NCBI RefSeq assembly: GCF_021441885.1
Contig: NZ_CP090438.1
Coordinates: 2,666,001-2,730,000, forward strand
Length of the DNA: 64,000 bases
Reading direction: 5' to 3'
From: Vibrio maritimus
GTDB taxonomy: Bacteria; Pseudomonadota; Gammaproteobacteria; Enterobacterales; Vibrionaceae
In this document: positions 53,232 through 62,117 of the stretch, piece after piece
How the letters are laid out: every line of letters starts with the position of its first letter
Position numbering within the stretch: position 1 is the first letter of the stretch
Translations under genes and position numbers: made by a program
The notes under the pieces: generated by a model
What the model was told of the DNA's origin: nothing
What the model saw: only the letters and a program-made list of their open reading frames with translations
Databases searched by the model: none

Positions 53232-54737
53232 ATGAAGAAAAGTCTTCGACTACTGCGGCCCATTGGGGCCGCTTTTGTTGGCGCAAGCACTACCCTCGCC
53301 TTCGCACCATATCAACTATGGCCCCTCGCCATTTTAAGTCCATTCCTGCTTATGATGCTCATCCGTGGAAGAAGCGCAAAAAGCGCTCTCTGGACCGGCT
53401 ATGCATGGGGATTGGGACAATTTGCAACAGGCATCAGTTGGGTTCATGTCAGTATCGACACCTTCGGTGGCATGCCAAAAATAGCTAGCCTATTTCTAAT
53501 GGCGCTACTCGTTGGTTACCTGTCTATCTACTCGGCTCTTTTCGCATGGTCTCTTAATCGCTTCTTCCCAAGTGACAGTAAGACACGCTATTTCATTGCC
53601 GCGCCGGCACTATGGTTGATTTTCGATTGGGCGCGCGGCTGGGTAATGACTGGCTTCCCTTGGTTATGGCTTGGCTACAGCCAAATCGACTCCCCGCTCG
53701 CAAGCTTCGCACCGATCGGTGGTGTCGAGCTAATCACCGCCTTATTGATCGTCATGGCAGGAAGCCTAACGTTTCTCACGGTCACCAAGCAATGGCAGCT
53801 CATTATCATTCCTATGGTGGTGTTTGCGACCGGATTCGGTCTCAGAAACTATGAATGGGTCGTACCTGATGAATCTAGAACCAAAACAGTGGCTCTGATT
53901 CAAGGGAATGTCGACCAAGCACTAAAATGGTTACCAAGTCATCGCTGGCCGACCATTATGAAGTACACCGATCTCAGCAGAGAAAACTGGGATGCCGACA
54001 TTATCATTTGGCCTGAAGCGGCAATCCCTGCGATGGAGTTCGAGTTGCCATCATTTTTGAGCAACCTAGACTCCGCCGCGAAGATGAACGACTCTGCGAT
54101 CATCACTGGGGTTATCAATAAAACGGAAACTGACCAGTACTACAACAGTATTCTTGTCGTTGGTCAGACGCCATATGGTGATTATGAAATGGATCTGGAT
54201 GAGCGCTACCACAAGCATCATCTGCTACCGTTTGGTGAGTTTGTGCCTTTTGGCGACATTCTTCGACCAATCGCACCTTTCTTTAACCTGCCTATGTCAT
54301 CCTTTAGCCGTGGCGCTTATGTACAGCCTAATATTGTCGCCAATGGAATGCATATGGTGGCGGCTTTATGCTATGAGATCATCTTTGGTGAACAAGTTAG
54401 ACAGAACGTGACTTCTGAAACCGACTATCTGTTAACACTGTCAAACGACGCATGGTTTGGTCGCTCGATAGGACCGCTACAGCATATGGAGATTGCTCGA
54501 ATGCGTGCTCTTGAGCTTGGCCTGCCTCTGATTCGTTCAACAAACAATGGCGTCACTGCAGTAACGGACCACAAAGGTACGATCACCGCAGAGATCCCTC
54601 AATTCGAAACGGCAGTACTTCGTACAGACGTTACACCTACTGACGGCACTACCTGGTATCGCGAAGTAGGCACTTGGCCTCTGTATATCTGGGTAACCTT
54701 CTGTTTAGCTTTTGGTTTCATAAGACGCAAAGCGTAA
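53232..54737 (+). CDS. lnt: Apolipoprotein N-acyltransferase
   Basis: Lnt adds the third acyl chain to lipoproteins at the inner membrane. It has 501 residues. Six to seven N-terminal membrane segments precede the nitrilase-like domain with catalytic residues in IIWPEAAIPAMEFELP (Glu), ERYHKHHLLPFGEFVPFG (Lys) and AALCYEIIFGEQV (Cys). A last membrane segment lies at the C-terminus, before FIRRKA. The gene is followed by a terminator. Confidence 0.95.
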   Translation: MKKSLRLLRPIGAAFVGASTTLAFAPYQLWPLAILSPFLLMMLIRGRSAKSALWTGYAWGLGQFATGISWVHVSIDTFGGMPKIASLFLMALLVGYLSIYSALFAWSLNRFFPSDSKTRYFIAAPALWLIFDWARGWVMTGFPWLWLGYSQIDSPLASFAPIGGVELITALLIVMAGSLTFLTVTKQWQLIIIPMVVFATGFGLRNYEWVVPDESRTKTVALIQGNVDQALKWLPSHRWPTIMKYTDLSRENWDADIIIWPEAAIPAMEFELPSFLSNLDSAAKMNDSAIITGVINKTETDQYYNSILVVGQTPYGDYEMDLDERYHKHHLLPFGEFVPFGDILRPIAPFFNLPMSSFSRGAYVQPNIVANGMHMVAALCYEIIFGEQVRQNVTSETDYLLTLSNDAWFGRSIGPLQHMEIARMRALELGLPLIRSTNNGVTAVTDHKGTITAEIPQFETAVLRTDVTPTDGTTWYREVGTWPLYIWVTFCLAFGFIRRKA

Positions 54738-54743
54738 GTTAAT

Positions 54744-54787
54744 ACCCGACCACCAGTCACTCAAGCGACTGGTGGTCGGGTCGTTTT
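54744..54787 (+). terminator. Terminator of lnt
   Basis: A 15-pair stem (ACCCGACCACCAGTC with GACTGGTGGTCGGGT) around eight bases, followed by CGTTTT. Confidence 0.85.
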
Positions 54788-54930
54788 CATCCCTTCCCAT
54801 GTAACGTCTGCTCACTGCTGATGAACTTTCTTCCATAATATATAACTATTTGGTTCTTTTCCCTTGCCAAACAAAATCATATTCTTAACGGGTAATCAAT
54901 AACCACGATGGTTGAATGAAGGAACATAAA

Positions 54931-55899
54931 ATGAGCAAGATTTACGAAGATAATTCACTGACAATTGGTAACACCCCTCTAGTTCGTCTTAACAAAGTAA
55001 GTAACGGCAACGTGCTTGCAAAAGTTGAAGCACGTAACCCAAGCTTCAGTGTTAAGTGCCGTATCGGTGCAAACATGATCTGGGAAGCAGAGAAAGACGG
55101 TCGTCTAAAGCCAGGAGTCGAGCTAGTTGAGCCAACCAGTGGTAACACAGGTATTGCTCTTGCTTTCGTTGCAGCTGCTCGTGGTTACAAGCTAACGCTA
55201 ACCATGCCAGAGTCTATGAGTCTTGAGCGTCGTAAACTTCTAAAAGCGCTAGGTGCAAACCTTGAGCTAACAGAAGCAGCGAAAGGTATGAAAGGGGCTA
55301 TCGCTAAGGCAGAAGAGATTGTTGCTTCTAACCCTGAAAAGTTCCTACTGCTTCAACAATTCAACAACCCTGCTAACCCTGCTATCCACGAAAAAACAAC
55401 AGGTCCAGAGATCTGGGATGCTACTGATGGTGAAGTAGACGTATTCGTAGCCGGTGTTGGTACAGGTGGTACTATCACAGGTACTAGTCGCTACATTAAA
55501 GGCGAGAAAGGTAAAGCTATCGTTTCTGTTGCTGTTGAGCCTGCAGAATCGCCAGTTATCACACAAGCACTTGCTGGTGAAGAAATCCAACCGGCACCGC
55601 ACAAAATCCAGGGTATCGGCGCAGGCTTTATCCCAGAAAACTTGGATCTTGAGCTTCTAGATCGTGTTGAACAGGTGACTTCAGAAGAAGCGATCGAAAT
55701 GGCACGTCGCCTAATGGAAGAAGAAGGTATCCTTGCTGGGATCTCATCTGGCGCAGCGGTTGTAGCAGCCAATAGACTAGCAGAACTACCTGAATTTAAA
55801 GGAAAAACAATCGTAACTGTACTACCAAGTTCAGGTGAGCGTTACCTAAGTTCAGCATTGTTCGCAGGCATATTTACTGACAAAGAGATTCAGCAGTAA
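54931..55899 (+). CDS. cysK: Cysteine synthase A
   Basis: CysK makes cysteine from O-acetylserine and sulphide using PLP. It has 322 residues. The PLP lysine is Lys42 (NPSFSVKCRIGANMIWEAEK); the phosphate loops are TSGNTGIALAFVAAARGY and GVGTGGTITGTSRYIKGEKG. The start at 54931 has AAGGAAC upstream; an ATG at 54916 would add five residues. The cysK-ptsHI-crr order is as in enteric bacteria. Confidence 0.96.
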   Translation: MSKIYEDNSLTIGNTPLVRLNKVSNGNVLAKVEARNPSFSVKCRIGANMIWEAEKDGRLKPGVELVEPTSGNTGIALAFVAAARGYKLTLTMPESMSLERRKLLKALGANLELTEAAKGMKGAIAKAEEIVASNPEKFLLLQQFNNPANPAIHEKTTGPEIWDATDGEVDVFVAGVGTGGTITGTSRYIKGEKGKAIVSVAVEPAESPVITQALAGEEIQPAPHKIQGIGAGFIPENLDLELLDRVEQVTSEEAIEMARRLMEEEGILAGISSGAAVVAANRLAELPEFKGKTIVTVLPSSGERYLSSALFAGIFTDKEIQQ

Positions 55900-55925
55900 T
55901 ATGTAGCTAAATCAATTTTTACACG

Positions 55926-55953
55926 AAAAAAGCCCCTTTAAGGGGCTTTTTTG
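55926..55953 (+). terminator. Terminator of cysK
   Basis: AAAAAAGCCCCTT and AAGGGGCTTTTTT, with almost no loop, 26 bases after the cysK stop. Confidence 0.9.
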
Positions 55954-56094
55954 TTGAATCTCTGTCAGCCTTTGGTAATATCAGGACAGTTTTATTTTAA
56001 GCCAAAAAATAAATAGGCTAAATACTGAATGACGTAGTACATGCATACAGCGAAGACTGCAATCATGTCCTACAATTCTAGTCCGACACAATTC

Positions 56095-56122
56095 TTAACG
56101 GTTACGACCTTCGCACTATAGC
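56095..56122 (+). promoter_or_regulatory. Possible ptsH promoter
   Basis: TTAACG, 16 bases, TATAGC, followed by GGGG, about 70 bases before the ptsH start. In the same 298-base gap after the cysK terminator (55954-56197) no other feature was identified. Confidence 0.4.
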
Positions 56123-56197
56123 GGGGCATAACATTTAGCGATAAGGTTTGTTTGGTCTAGGAACTAAACAGAAAATAAATCAATTGGGGTATAAAAA

Positions 56198-56455
56198 ATG
56201 TACGAGAAGCAAGTAGAAATCACAGCAGAAAACGGCCTTCACACTCGTCCGGCTGCACAGTTCGTTAAAGAAGCTAAAGCATTTGACGCTGACATCACTG
56301 TGACTACTAACGGCAAAAGCGCTAGCGCGAAAAGCCTGTTCAAACTACAAACTCTAGGTCTAGTTAAAGGCACTACTATCACAATCGCTGCTGAAGGCCC
56401 ACAAGCTCAACAAGCAGTTGACCACCTAGTAGCTCTAATCCCTGAGCTTCACTAA
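56198..56455 (+). CDS. ptsH: Phosphocarrier protein HPr
   Basis: HPr passes the phosphate from Enzyme I to sugar-specific EIIA proteins. It has 85 residues, with the active His15 (NGLHTRPAAQFVKEAK) and Ser46 (GKSASAKSLFKLQTLGL). The length is standard. A hairpin lies between ptsH and ptsI. Confidence 0.97.
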   Translation: MYEKQVEITAENGLHTRPAAQFVKEAKAFDADITVTTNGKSASAKSLFKLQTLGLVKGTTITIAAEGPQAQQAVDHLVALIPELH

Positions 56456-56471
56456 TAGTCCAGTTCTCCTT

Positions 56472-56501
56472 AAAGCCATTTTGTGAAAACAGAATGGCTT
56501 T
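56472..56501 (+). terminator. Hairpin in the ptsH-ptsI gap (possible attenuator)
   Basis: AAAGCCATT and AATGGCTTT are perfect nine-base arms around a 12-base loop, followed by ATT only. It may cause partial termination or 3' stabilisation, raising HPr relative to Enzyme I. Confidence 0.5.
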
Positions 56502-56591
56502 ATTGGAAATAGCTCAGGCTATCAGCTACACATTATAAGTAGCTAAAAACTATCCAATCTTTAATACACTAGACCATATAAAGGTAAAGCT

Positions 56592-58319
56592 ATGATTTCA
56601 GGCATCCTAGCATCTCCTGGTATTGCTATTGGTAAAGCACTACTACTTCAAGAAGACGAGATTGTTCTAAACACGTCGACCATTTCAGACGACCAAGTTG
56701 AAGCGGAAGTTGCGCGTTTCTTCGACGCACGCAACAAGTCTGCACAACAGCTAGAAGTTGTTAAGCAAAAAGCGCTTGAGACTTTTGGTGAAGAGAAAGA
56801 GGCTATCTTCGAAGGCCACATCATGCTTCTTGAAGATGAAGAGCTAGAAGAAGAAATCCTAGCACTCATCAAGAAAGACAAACTATCTGCAGACAACGCG
56901 ATTCACACAGTAATTGAAGAGCAAGCGACTGCACTAGAATCTCTAGATGATGAATACCTTAAAGAGCGTGCAACTGATATCCGTGATATCGGTACTCGTT
57001 TCGTTAAGAACGCACTAGGCATCAACATCGTTTCACTAGGTGACATCGATGAAGAGGTTATCCTAGTTGCTTACGACCTAACGCCATCTGAAACTGCGCA
57101 AATCAACCTTGATTACGTACTAGGTTTCGCATGTGATATCGGCGGTCGTACTTCGCACACTTCTATCATGGCGCGTTCACTAGAACTTCCTGCTATTGTT
57201 GGTACTAACGACATCACTAAGAAAGTGAACAACGGCGACATGTTGGTTCTTGATGCAATGAACAACAAGATCATTGTTAACCCAACTCAAGCTGAGATTG
57301 ATGAAGCTAAAGCGGTACGTGAAGCGTTCCTTGCTGAAAAAGCAGAACTAGCAAAACTTAAAGACCTACCAGCAGAAACTCTAGACGGCCACCGTGTAGA
57401 AGTTTGCGGTAACATCGGTACAGTGAAAGACTGTGATGGCATCAACCGTAACGGCGGTGAAGGTGTTGGTCTGTATCGTACAGAATTCCTATTCATGGAC
57501 CGCACTGCTCTTCCTACTGAAGAAGAACAGTACCAAGCTTACAAAGAAGTTGCGGAAGCAATGAATGGTCACGCGGTAATTATCCGTACTATGGATATCG
57601 GTGGTGATAAAGACCTACCATACCTAGACCTACCTCAAGAAATGAACCCGTTCCTAGGCTGGCGTGCAGTACGTATCAGCTTGGACCGTCGTGAAATTCT
57701 TCGTGACCAGCTACGTGGTATCCTACGTGCATCAGCACACGGTAAGCTACGTATCATGTTCCCAATGATCATCTCTGTTGAAGAGATTCGTGAGCTGAAA
57801 GCTGCAATCGAAGAGTACAAAGCAGAACTTCGTGCTGAAGGTCTAGCATTTGACGAAAATATCGAAATCGGTGTAATGGTTGAAACGCCTGCTGCGGCAG
57901 CGATTGCCCATCACCTAGCTAAAGAAGTTTCGTTCTTTAGTATTGGTACTAACGACTTAACTCAGTATACTCTAGCTGTAGACCGTGGTAATGAGCTGAT
58001 TTCTCACCTATACAACCCACTATCACCTGCTGTTCTTACAGTAATCAAGCAAGTGATTGATGCTTCTCACAAAGAAGGCAAGTGGACTGGTATGTGTGGT
58101 GAGCTTGCTGGTGACGAACGTGCGACTCTACTTCTACTAGGTATGGGCCTAGACGAGTTTAGTATGAGCGGTATTTCGATTCCTAAGGTTAAGAAAGTTA
58201 TCCGTAACGCTAACTTCGCAGAAGTAAAAGCAATGGCTGATGAAGCGCTAGAAATGGCGACTGCTGCAGAAATTGAGGCACACGTCGAAAAATTTATCGC
58301 AGAAAAGACAAACAGCTAA
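56592..58319 (+). CDS. ptsI: Phosphoenolpyruvate-protein phosphotransferase (Enzyme I)
   Basis: Enzyme I takes phosphate from phosphoenolpyruvate and gives it to HPr. It has 575 residues. His189 lies in CDIGGRTSHTSIMARSLELP. The C-terminal PEP-binding barrel has GLYRTEFLFMDRTALPTEEE, MVETPAAAAIAHHLAKEVSF, GTNDLTQYTLAVDRGNE and WTGMCGELAGDE. It is read with ptsH and crr. Confidence 0.97.
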   Translation: MISGILASPGIAIGKALLLQEDEIVLNTSTISDDQVEAEVARFFDARNKSAQQLEVVKQKALETFGEEKEAIFEGHIMLLEDEELEEEILALIKKDKLSADNAIHTVIEEQATALESLDDEYLKERATDIRDIGTRFVKNALGINIVSLGDIDEEVILVAYDLTPSETAQINLDYVLGFACDIGGRTSHTSIMARSLELPAIVGTNDITKKVNNGDMLVLDAMNNKIIVNPTQAEIDEAKAVREAFLAEKAELAKLKDLPAETLDGHRVEVCGNIGTVKDCDGINRNGGEGVGLYRTEFLFMDRTALPTEEEQYQAYKEVAEAMNGHAVIIRTMDIGGDKDLPYLDLPQEMNPFLGWRAVRISLDRREILRDQLRGILRASAHGKLRIMFPMIISVEEIRELKAAIEEYKAELRAEGLAFDENIEIGVMVETPAAAAIAHHLAKEVSFFSIGTNDLTQYTLAVDRGNELISHLYNPLSPAVLTVIKQVIDASHKEGKWTGMCGELAGDERATLLLLGMGLDEFSMSGISIPKVKKVIRNANFAEVKAMADEALEMATAAEIEAHVEKFIAEKTNS

Positions 58320-58360
58320 TATAATTGACTGGATTAAAATCAAACCTTTAGGAGCACGAC

Positions 58361-58870
58361 ATGGGTCTGTTTGACAAACTGAAGAAGCTAGTATCTGACG
58401 ACAGCGCTGACACTGGTGCAATTGAAATCATCGCACCTCTTTCTGGTGAAATTGTAAACATCGAAGATGTGCCAGATGTAGTATTCGCTGAGAAAATCGT
58501 TGGTGACGGTATTGCAATCAAGCCAGCTGGCGACAAGATGGTAGCTCCTGTAAACGGTACTATCGGTAAGATCTTCGAAACGAACCACGCGTTCTCAATC
58601 GAATCTGACGACGGCATCGAGCTATTTGTTCACTTCGGTATCGACACAGTTGAACTGAAAGGCGAAGGCTTCAAGCGTATCGCTGAAGAAGGTCAAACTG
58701 TTAAAGCTGGCGACACTATCATTGAATTCGATCTAGCTCTTCTAGAAGAGAAAGCGAAATCAACGCTAACGCCTGTAGTTATCTCTAACATGGACGAAAT
58801 CAAAGAGCTTAACAAGCTTGCTGGTGCCGTGACTGTTGGCGAAACACCTGTACTACGCGTAACTAAGTAA
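58361..58870 (+). CDS. crr: Glucose-specific EIIA component
   Basis: EIIA-Glc passes phosphate to glucose permeases and regulates adenylate cyclase and permeases. It has 169 residues; His91 (ELFVHFGIDTVELKGEGF) is the phosphorylated residue and His76 (NHAF) its partner. AGGAG precedes the ATG. It is 41 bases after ptsI and ends in a terminator. Confidence 0.97.
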   Translation: MGLFDKLKKLVSDDSADTGAIEIIAPLSGEIVNIEDVPDVVFAEKIVGDGIAIKPAGDKMVAPVNGTIGKIFETNHAFSIESDDGIELFVHFGIDTVELKGEGFKRIAEEGQTVKAGDTIIEFDLALLEEKAKSTLTPVVISNMDEIKELNKLAGAVTVGETPVLRVTK

Positions 58871-58888
58871 TTAGTTAACTCGAAGTAG

Positions 58889-58919
58889 AAAAAACGCAGC
58901 TTATCCGCTGCGTTTTTTT
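58889..58919 (+). terminator. Terminator of ptsHI-crr
   Basis: AACGCAGC and GCTGCGTT with loop TTATCC, A-run before and T7 after, about 20 bases after the crr stop. Confidence 0.9.
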
Positions 58920-58965
58920 ATGCCTGTCATTTGGCTTTCAATCGTCAAAAAATAAGTCCGTCGTC

Positions 58966-58985
58966 ATCTTCACGCACGTGAAGAT
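58966..58985. repeat. Inverted repeat after crr
   Basis: ATCTTCACG-CA-CGTGAAGAT has nine-base arms and a two-base centre. It looks like a dimeric protein-binding site rather than an RNA hairpin. No open gene starts nearby on either strand. Confidence 0.5.
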
Positions 58986-59058
58986 CTTTTACAGCGCGTA
59001 GCTAGCAATCCAATAGAGACTATGTCGCGTAAATGTAATTCACCATGCGCTATGTGAG

Positions 59059-59078
59059 ATCCCCTTTTTCAAGGGGAT
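59059..59078. repeat. Stem-loop in the crr-yfcE gap
   Basis: ATCCCCTT-TTTC-AAGGGGAT has eight-base arms and lies 39 bases beyond the yfcE stop. There is no following U-run on either strand, so it is at best a weak terminator. Confidence 0.45.
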
Positions 59079-59117
59079 GACTCGTTACTTGGAAATGGTT
59101 TGAGACAAAGAAGAGAG

Positions 59118-59663
59118 TTACAACTCGATAGACGCTAGCACTTCACCATCAAAGGTTTGAACACTGAGTCTATTATCCTCTAATAGACCAAAGCTCGCGG
59201 CGAACTCATTACGAGGGAAGGTAATAGAGCCTGGATTGAAAATGATCTGCTCTCCTTGCCATTCAGCAACTGGAATATGCGTATGACCGTGGGCAATCAC
59301 ATCTCCTTTTTTTAACGCAGGTCGTTTATCACTGTTGTACAAGTGGCCGTGGGTTAGGAACAAACGTTGACCCGTTGGCAACATGACCCAGGCGTAGTCG
59401 CTCATCATCGGAAACTCAAGCAGCATTTGATCCACTTCACTGTCGCAGTTGCCACGTACTGCAATGATATCTTGCTTGTATGCATTGAGAAGCTCGGCCA
59501 CTTTAGGCGGGTTGTAGCTACTCGGCACAGGATTTCTTGGTCCGTGGTTTAGTACATCACCCAAAATTACAAGATGATCAGCACCTGAGCGACGGTATTG
59601 CTCCAGCACTTGCTCGGTGGCTTCTTGGCTGCCATGTAAGTCCGATGCAAAGAACAGTTTCAT
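59118..59663 (-). CDS. yfcE: YfcE-type metallophosphodiesterase
   Basis: YfcE is a small manganese-dependent phosphodiesterase of unknown physiological substrate. It has 181 residues with the calcineurin-like motifs in order: SDLHGSQEA, LGDVLNHGP, RGNCDSEVDQ, LTHGHLYN, AHGHTHIPVAE and NPGSITFPRN. It is monocistronic and convergent with crr. Confidence 0.92.
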   Translation of the reverse strand: MKLFFASDLHGSQEATEQVLEQYRRSGADHLVILGDVLNHGPRNPVPSSYNPPKVAELLNAYKQDIIAVRGNCDSEVDQMLLEFPMMSDYAWVMLPTGQRLFLTHGHLYNSDKRPALKKGDVIAHGHTHIPVAEWQGEQIIFNPGSITFPRNEFAASFGLLEDNRLSVQTFDGEVLASIEL

Positions 59664-59725
59664 TGATATATCTCCAACACTTTCTATGTGGCTATTGTAT
59701 CGAACTTAGTGGCCAAGGTGCAGGG

Positions 59726-60130
59726 CTAATCTAAACCAAGCATACCGTTCACTACGATGTTATTGTAACTAACCATACCAATGACCCGTCCATCTTCTAT
59801 GACGGGGGCCCGACTTATTCCAAAGCGTTCAAATAGCCTTGCGCAGTACTTAACATTCATATCGGGGTCCACACACAATGCTGGTTTGGTCATAATTTCA
59901 TAGATATTAGTACGCTGAGGAGAGCGGTTACGAGCCAACACTTTTTTGGCGATGTCATTCATCAAGACAATGCCAAACTCATCATCGTCATTGCGCTTTT
60001 CAACCACCAGCGCCTTAACTCTATGTTCTTTCGCAAGCACGATACCATCGTGTACGGTCTTTACTCCGTCCACCATGACGTACGTATTAGCCATTACATC
60101 GCGTACGCTAACTTTTTGTTGCTGACTCAT
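59726..60130 (-). CDS. CBS-domain protein of the DUF1538 operon
   Basis: A 134-residue protein consisting of a pair of CBS motifs (VRDVMANTYVMVDGVKTVHD, then IYEIMTKPALCVDPDMNVKY, FGISRAPVIEDGRVIGMVSY). CBS pairs usually sense adenine nucleotides or ions. The start overlaps the stop of the PII-like gene by four bases (ATGA), so it is probably a regulator of the same transporter. Last gene of the operon; no clear terminator was seen. Confidence 0.85.
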   Translation of the reverse strand: MSQQQKVSVRDVMANTYVMVDGVKTVHDGIVLAKEHRVKALVVEKRNDDDEFGIVLMNDIAKKVLARNRSPQRTNIYEIMTKPALCVDPDMNVKYCARLFERFGISRAPVIEDGRVIGMVSYNNIVVNGMLGLD

Positions 60131-60477
60131 AGTTCGTCCTCCACGACTTTGGTCAATGTCTCTACTTGATGAGCGACACCCACTGCATCCTCTATGTCTA
60201 TCTGCACCGCTATCCCCTGCCCTGAGGTTTGATCAAATTCCCCAACTTGGCTAATAGTCTCCAAGATATGGCGAGATAGATGCTCTTCAACAACAAACAG
60301 CACCACATCCTTTTGCACCTCTAAAGTGAGCCCGAAAAAGGTTTGCTTCTTGTTAAGGCCTTCACCTCTCGCATTGTTGATCACTGTTGCACCGGTTGCA
60401 CCGGCCTCTCGGGCGGCGTCCAATACCTTTTCCGTCTTGCTATCTTCTACAAACGCAAGGATCAGTTTAAAGCGCAT
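60127..60477 (-). CDS. PII-like regulatory protein of the DUF1538 operon
   Basis: A 116-residue protein with a PII/GlnB-like ferredoxin fold pattern (MRFKLILAFVEDSKTEKVLD, AAREAGATGATVINNARGEG, and VVLFVVEEHLSRHILETISQ). The T-loop stretch (GLNKKQTFFGLTLEVQKDVV) lacks the uridylylated tyrosine context of GlnB, so it belongs to a divergent PII-like group. It overlaps the upstream membrane gene by 11 bases and the CBS gene by four. Proteins of this type often bind and gate membrane transporters; that role is inferred here. Confidence 0.82.
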   Translation of the reverse strand: MRFKLILAFVEDSKTEKVLDAAREAGATGATVINNARGEGLNKKQTFFGLTLEVQKDVVLFVVEEHLSRHILETISQVGEFDQTSGQGIAVQIDIEDAVGVAHQVETLTKVVEDEL

Positions 60478-61309
60478 TTTTCTTCTCCTTAGAGGGGATT
60501 GAGTGTTTGGCTGTTTGTTCCTCGTTGGAGTTCTGACTTACAGAGGAACGCGCCGTTAAATACTGAGTGAGCTGGGCATAGGCCATCACTGAAATGATTG
60601 GAAACAAGCTGGCAAATGCAATAAGCCCAAAACCGTCTATCATGGGATTTCTACCCGGTACAGTCGAGGCAAGACCAAGGCCCAAAGCAGTCACCAAGGG
60701 CACAGTCACGGTTGAGGTCGTCACGCCGCCCGAGTCGTAAGCGAGCGGTACAATAAACTTGGGAGCATAATAGGTTTGAATCACGACCAGTATGTAGCCT
60801 GCAATGATGTAGTAATGGATTGGATCACCGACTACGATACGATAGCTGCCAAGTGAGATACCGACAGCGACACCTAACGCAACCGCGATTCTAAGACCAT
60901 TTACCGAGATTGCTCCCGCAGACACCTGGTTGGCTTTTATCGCTACTGCCAGCAGCGATGGCTCGGCGATGGTGGTACTAAAACCAATACAAAACGCAAA
61001 GAGATATACCCAGTAGTAATCGATCCACTCAAGCGAGTCCCCTACCGTCACTCTCACTTGGTTCAAAAAATCAGGAGCGGTAAGCTGCATCGCCATCGTC
61101 TCCCCGAGCGGAAACAGTGCTAGCTCTAATCCGACGAGAAATAAACTCAAGCCCACAATCACATAGCCAAACCCAATCATCACCTTGAGCGGATTAGCGA
61201 TAGGCTTTTTATGGATGGCAAACTGAAATCCAAAGATAATCACCATAATTGGCGTGACGTCTCTTATGGTCATCAACAATGTATAAAAAAACTCCCACAC
61301 AAAGCTCAT
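60467..61309 (-). CDS. DUF1538 membrane protein, second subunit (UmpB-like)
   Basis: A 280-residue integral membrane protein with about seven hydrophobic segments and a hydrophilic C-tail. It shares with its upstream neighbour the internal motifs FGTTIAEP-like (here GFSTTIAEPSLLAVAIKANQ), YDSGGVTTSTVTVPLVTALG and GRNPMIDGFGLIAFASLFPI. Two-gene DUF1538 pairs have been reported (as I recall, UmpAB of Halomonas) to act together as a Na+(Li+,K+)/H+ antiporter. It overlaps the first subunit gene by four bases. Confidence 0.82.
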   Translation of the reverse strand: MSFVWEFFYTLLMTIRDVTPIMVIIFGFQFAIHKKPIANPLKVMIGFGYVIVGLSLFLVGLELALFPLGETMAMQLTAPDFLNQVRVTVGDSLEWIDYYWVYLFAFCIGFSTTIAEPSLLAVAIKANQVSAGAISVNGLRIAVALGVAVGISLGSYRIVVGDPIHYYIIAGYILVVIQTYYAPKFIVPLAYDSGGVTTSTVTVPLVTALGLGLASTVPGRNPMIDGFGLIAFASLFPIISVMAYAQLTQYLTARSSVSQNSNEEQTAKHSIPSKEKKNAL

Positions 61310-62040
61310 ACCATCACCATCCCATAGATCATCACGAACATCATAGGAAGCAAGGAAGCGAAGGCGATTAAGCCAAATCCATCGAGCATGGGGTTTCGAC
61401 CTTTAATGGTGCTCGCAAGCCCGACACCAAGCGCCGTGACCAAAGGAACGGTAATGGTTGATGTTGTCACCCCACCAGAGTCATACGCCACGCCGATAAT
61501 GTACTCCGGTGCAAACCCTGTCAGGATAACCACCCCAATATAGCCACCTATGATGAGCCTATGAATAGGCCACCCTTTTAGAATGCGCAGAACACCAAGA
61601 ACGATGGCCAAGCCAACGGACACTGCGACCGATAAGCGCAAACCATCAGCATAGCTTTGCATTGATTCTTCGGTCATCGCGATGATCCCGCCCTCTGCAG
61701 CCACTTCAGCTGCCTCTGCAGAGACAGCGGTCAAAGCCGGCTCTGCGATAGTGGTGCCGAAGCCTAAACAGAAGGAAAACACCATCAACCAAAACACACT
61801 GCCCTTACGAGCAAAAGATTGCGCCATGGTTTCGCCGATAGGAAATAGCCCCATTTCCAGACCGAACACGAAAAACGTTAATCCGAGCACGACTAGGAGC
61901 AAACCAAACAAGATAGAGAGGACGTTAGGGAGAGGCTCTTGAAGCACGACAAGCTGGAAAAACAAAACGACTAGGACGATGGGCATAAGGTCCTTAAAAC
62001 TATTTATCATAGCGCCAAGGAGTGATTTCAGACCTTGCAT
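61306..62040 (-). CDS. DUF1538 membrane protein, first subunit (UmpA-like)
   Basis: A 244-residue integral membrane protein with the same motifs as the neighbour: GFGTTIAEPALTAVSAEAAE, YDSGGVTTSTITVPLVTALG and GRNPMLDGFGLIAFASLLPM. The two genes look like ancient duplicates. The ribosome site is a perfect AAAGGAGGTG, four bases before the ATG, suggesting strong translation. First gene of the four-gene operon. Confidence 0.83.
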   Translation of the reverse strand: MQGLKSLLGAMINSFKDLMPIVLVVLFFQLVVLQEPLPNVLSILFGLLLVVLGLTFFVFGLEMGLFPIGETMAQSFARKGSVFWLMVFSFCLGFGTTIAEPALTAVSAEAAEVAAEGGIIAMTEESMQSYADGLRLSVAVSVGLAIVLGVLRILKGWPIHRLIIGGYIGVVILTGFAPEYIIGVAYDSGGVTTSTITVPLVTALGVGLASTIKGRNPMLDGFGLIAFASLLPMMFVMIYGMVMV

Positions 62041-62101
62041 GGTGCACCTCCTTTATCCAGCTTTCACTAATATAATCATGGCAAAGATAAGTGTAAGAAA
62101 A

Positions 62102-62117
62102 TGTGACACAAGTGACA
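62102..62117. promoter_or_regulatory. CRP-like site before the DUF1538 operon
   Basis: TGTGA-CACAAG-TGACA has a perfect left half and a 3' half one base off TCACA. It lies about 60 bases upstream of the first operon gene, also as a direct repeat GTGACAC-AA-GTGACAC. Weak evidence. The rest of the 274-base gap to the next gene contains no other feature I could name. Confidence 0.3.
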
